DNA of 6,525 nt from Bacteroidota bacterium (lineage in GTDB: Bacteria; Bacteroidota; Bacteroidia; Chitinophagales; LD1), in NCBI GenBank assembly GCA_018267355.1, contig JAFDYP010000489.1:1-6525 (forward strand), written 5' to 3'. Positions 6,514-6,525 of this stretch are shown here, piece after piece. The notes under the pieces were generated by a model. The model was given only the letters and a program-made list of their open reading frames with translations, was not told where the DNA came from and did not search any database. Position numbers and translations under genes: made by a program. Every line of letters begins with the position of its first letter. Position 1 is the first letter of the stretch.

Positions 6514-6525
6514 CTTAATCATCCG

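Noticed and set aside
6433..6525. Possible end of sucA at the right edge
   Set aside because: Stop codons occur on the minus strand here, but too few bases remain to recognise any E1 C-terminus, so no partial gene is called.

Overview
The window looks like chromosomal DNA of a member of the Bacteroidota, perhaps Chitinophagales or a relative; rank below phylum is a guess. Three things support the phylum. A secreted protease ends in a type IX secretion (T9SS) sorting domain. Its upstream region carries an exact Bacteroidota-type promoter, TTTG-N19-TAGATTTG. Start codons are mostly preceded by A/T-rich sequence rather than a Shine-Dalgarno motif. No tRNA, rRNA, CRISPR, insertion sequence or phage gene is visible.

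Left part (1-1166, minus strand): a Sec-exported phosphodiesterase of the endonuclease/exonuclease/phosphatase (EEP) fold, most like bacterial sphingomyelinase C, is followed two bases after its stop by an unrecognised exported protein that runs off the left edge. These two probably form an operon. A 182-bp divergent intergenic region (1167-1348) separates them from the next gene.

Middle (1349-3517, plus strand): a 722-residue multidomain M43 zinc metalloprotease with signal peptide, propeptide, catalytic domain, PKD domain, jelly-roll domain and T9SS C-terminal domain. It has a GTG start, its own promoter and a strong intrinsic terminator. A hairpin-rich 124-bp stretch separates it from the convergent lpd gene.

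Right part (3642-6432, minus strand): the E3 (dihydrolipoyl dehydrogenase) and E2 (dihydrolipoyl succinyltransferase) genes of the 2-oxoglutarate dehydrogenase complex, in the order sucB then lpdA, with an intrinsic terminator between them. E1 (sucA) is not in the window. E2 carries succinyl groups on a lipoyl lysine and E3 reoxidises the dihydrolipoyl arm, passing electrons to NAD+. This is core TCA-cycle metabolism and is unrelated to the secreted enzymes on the left.

I see no clearly new biological system. The most interesting items are the sphingomyelinase-like enzyme with its coupled unknown partner, the putative cysteine switch in the M43 protease, and the terminator inside the E2-E3 pair.
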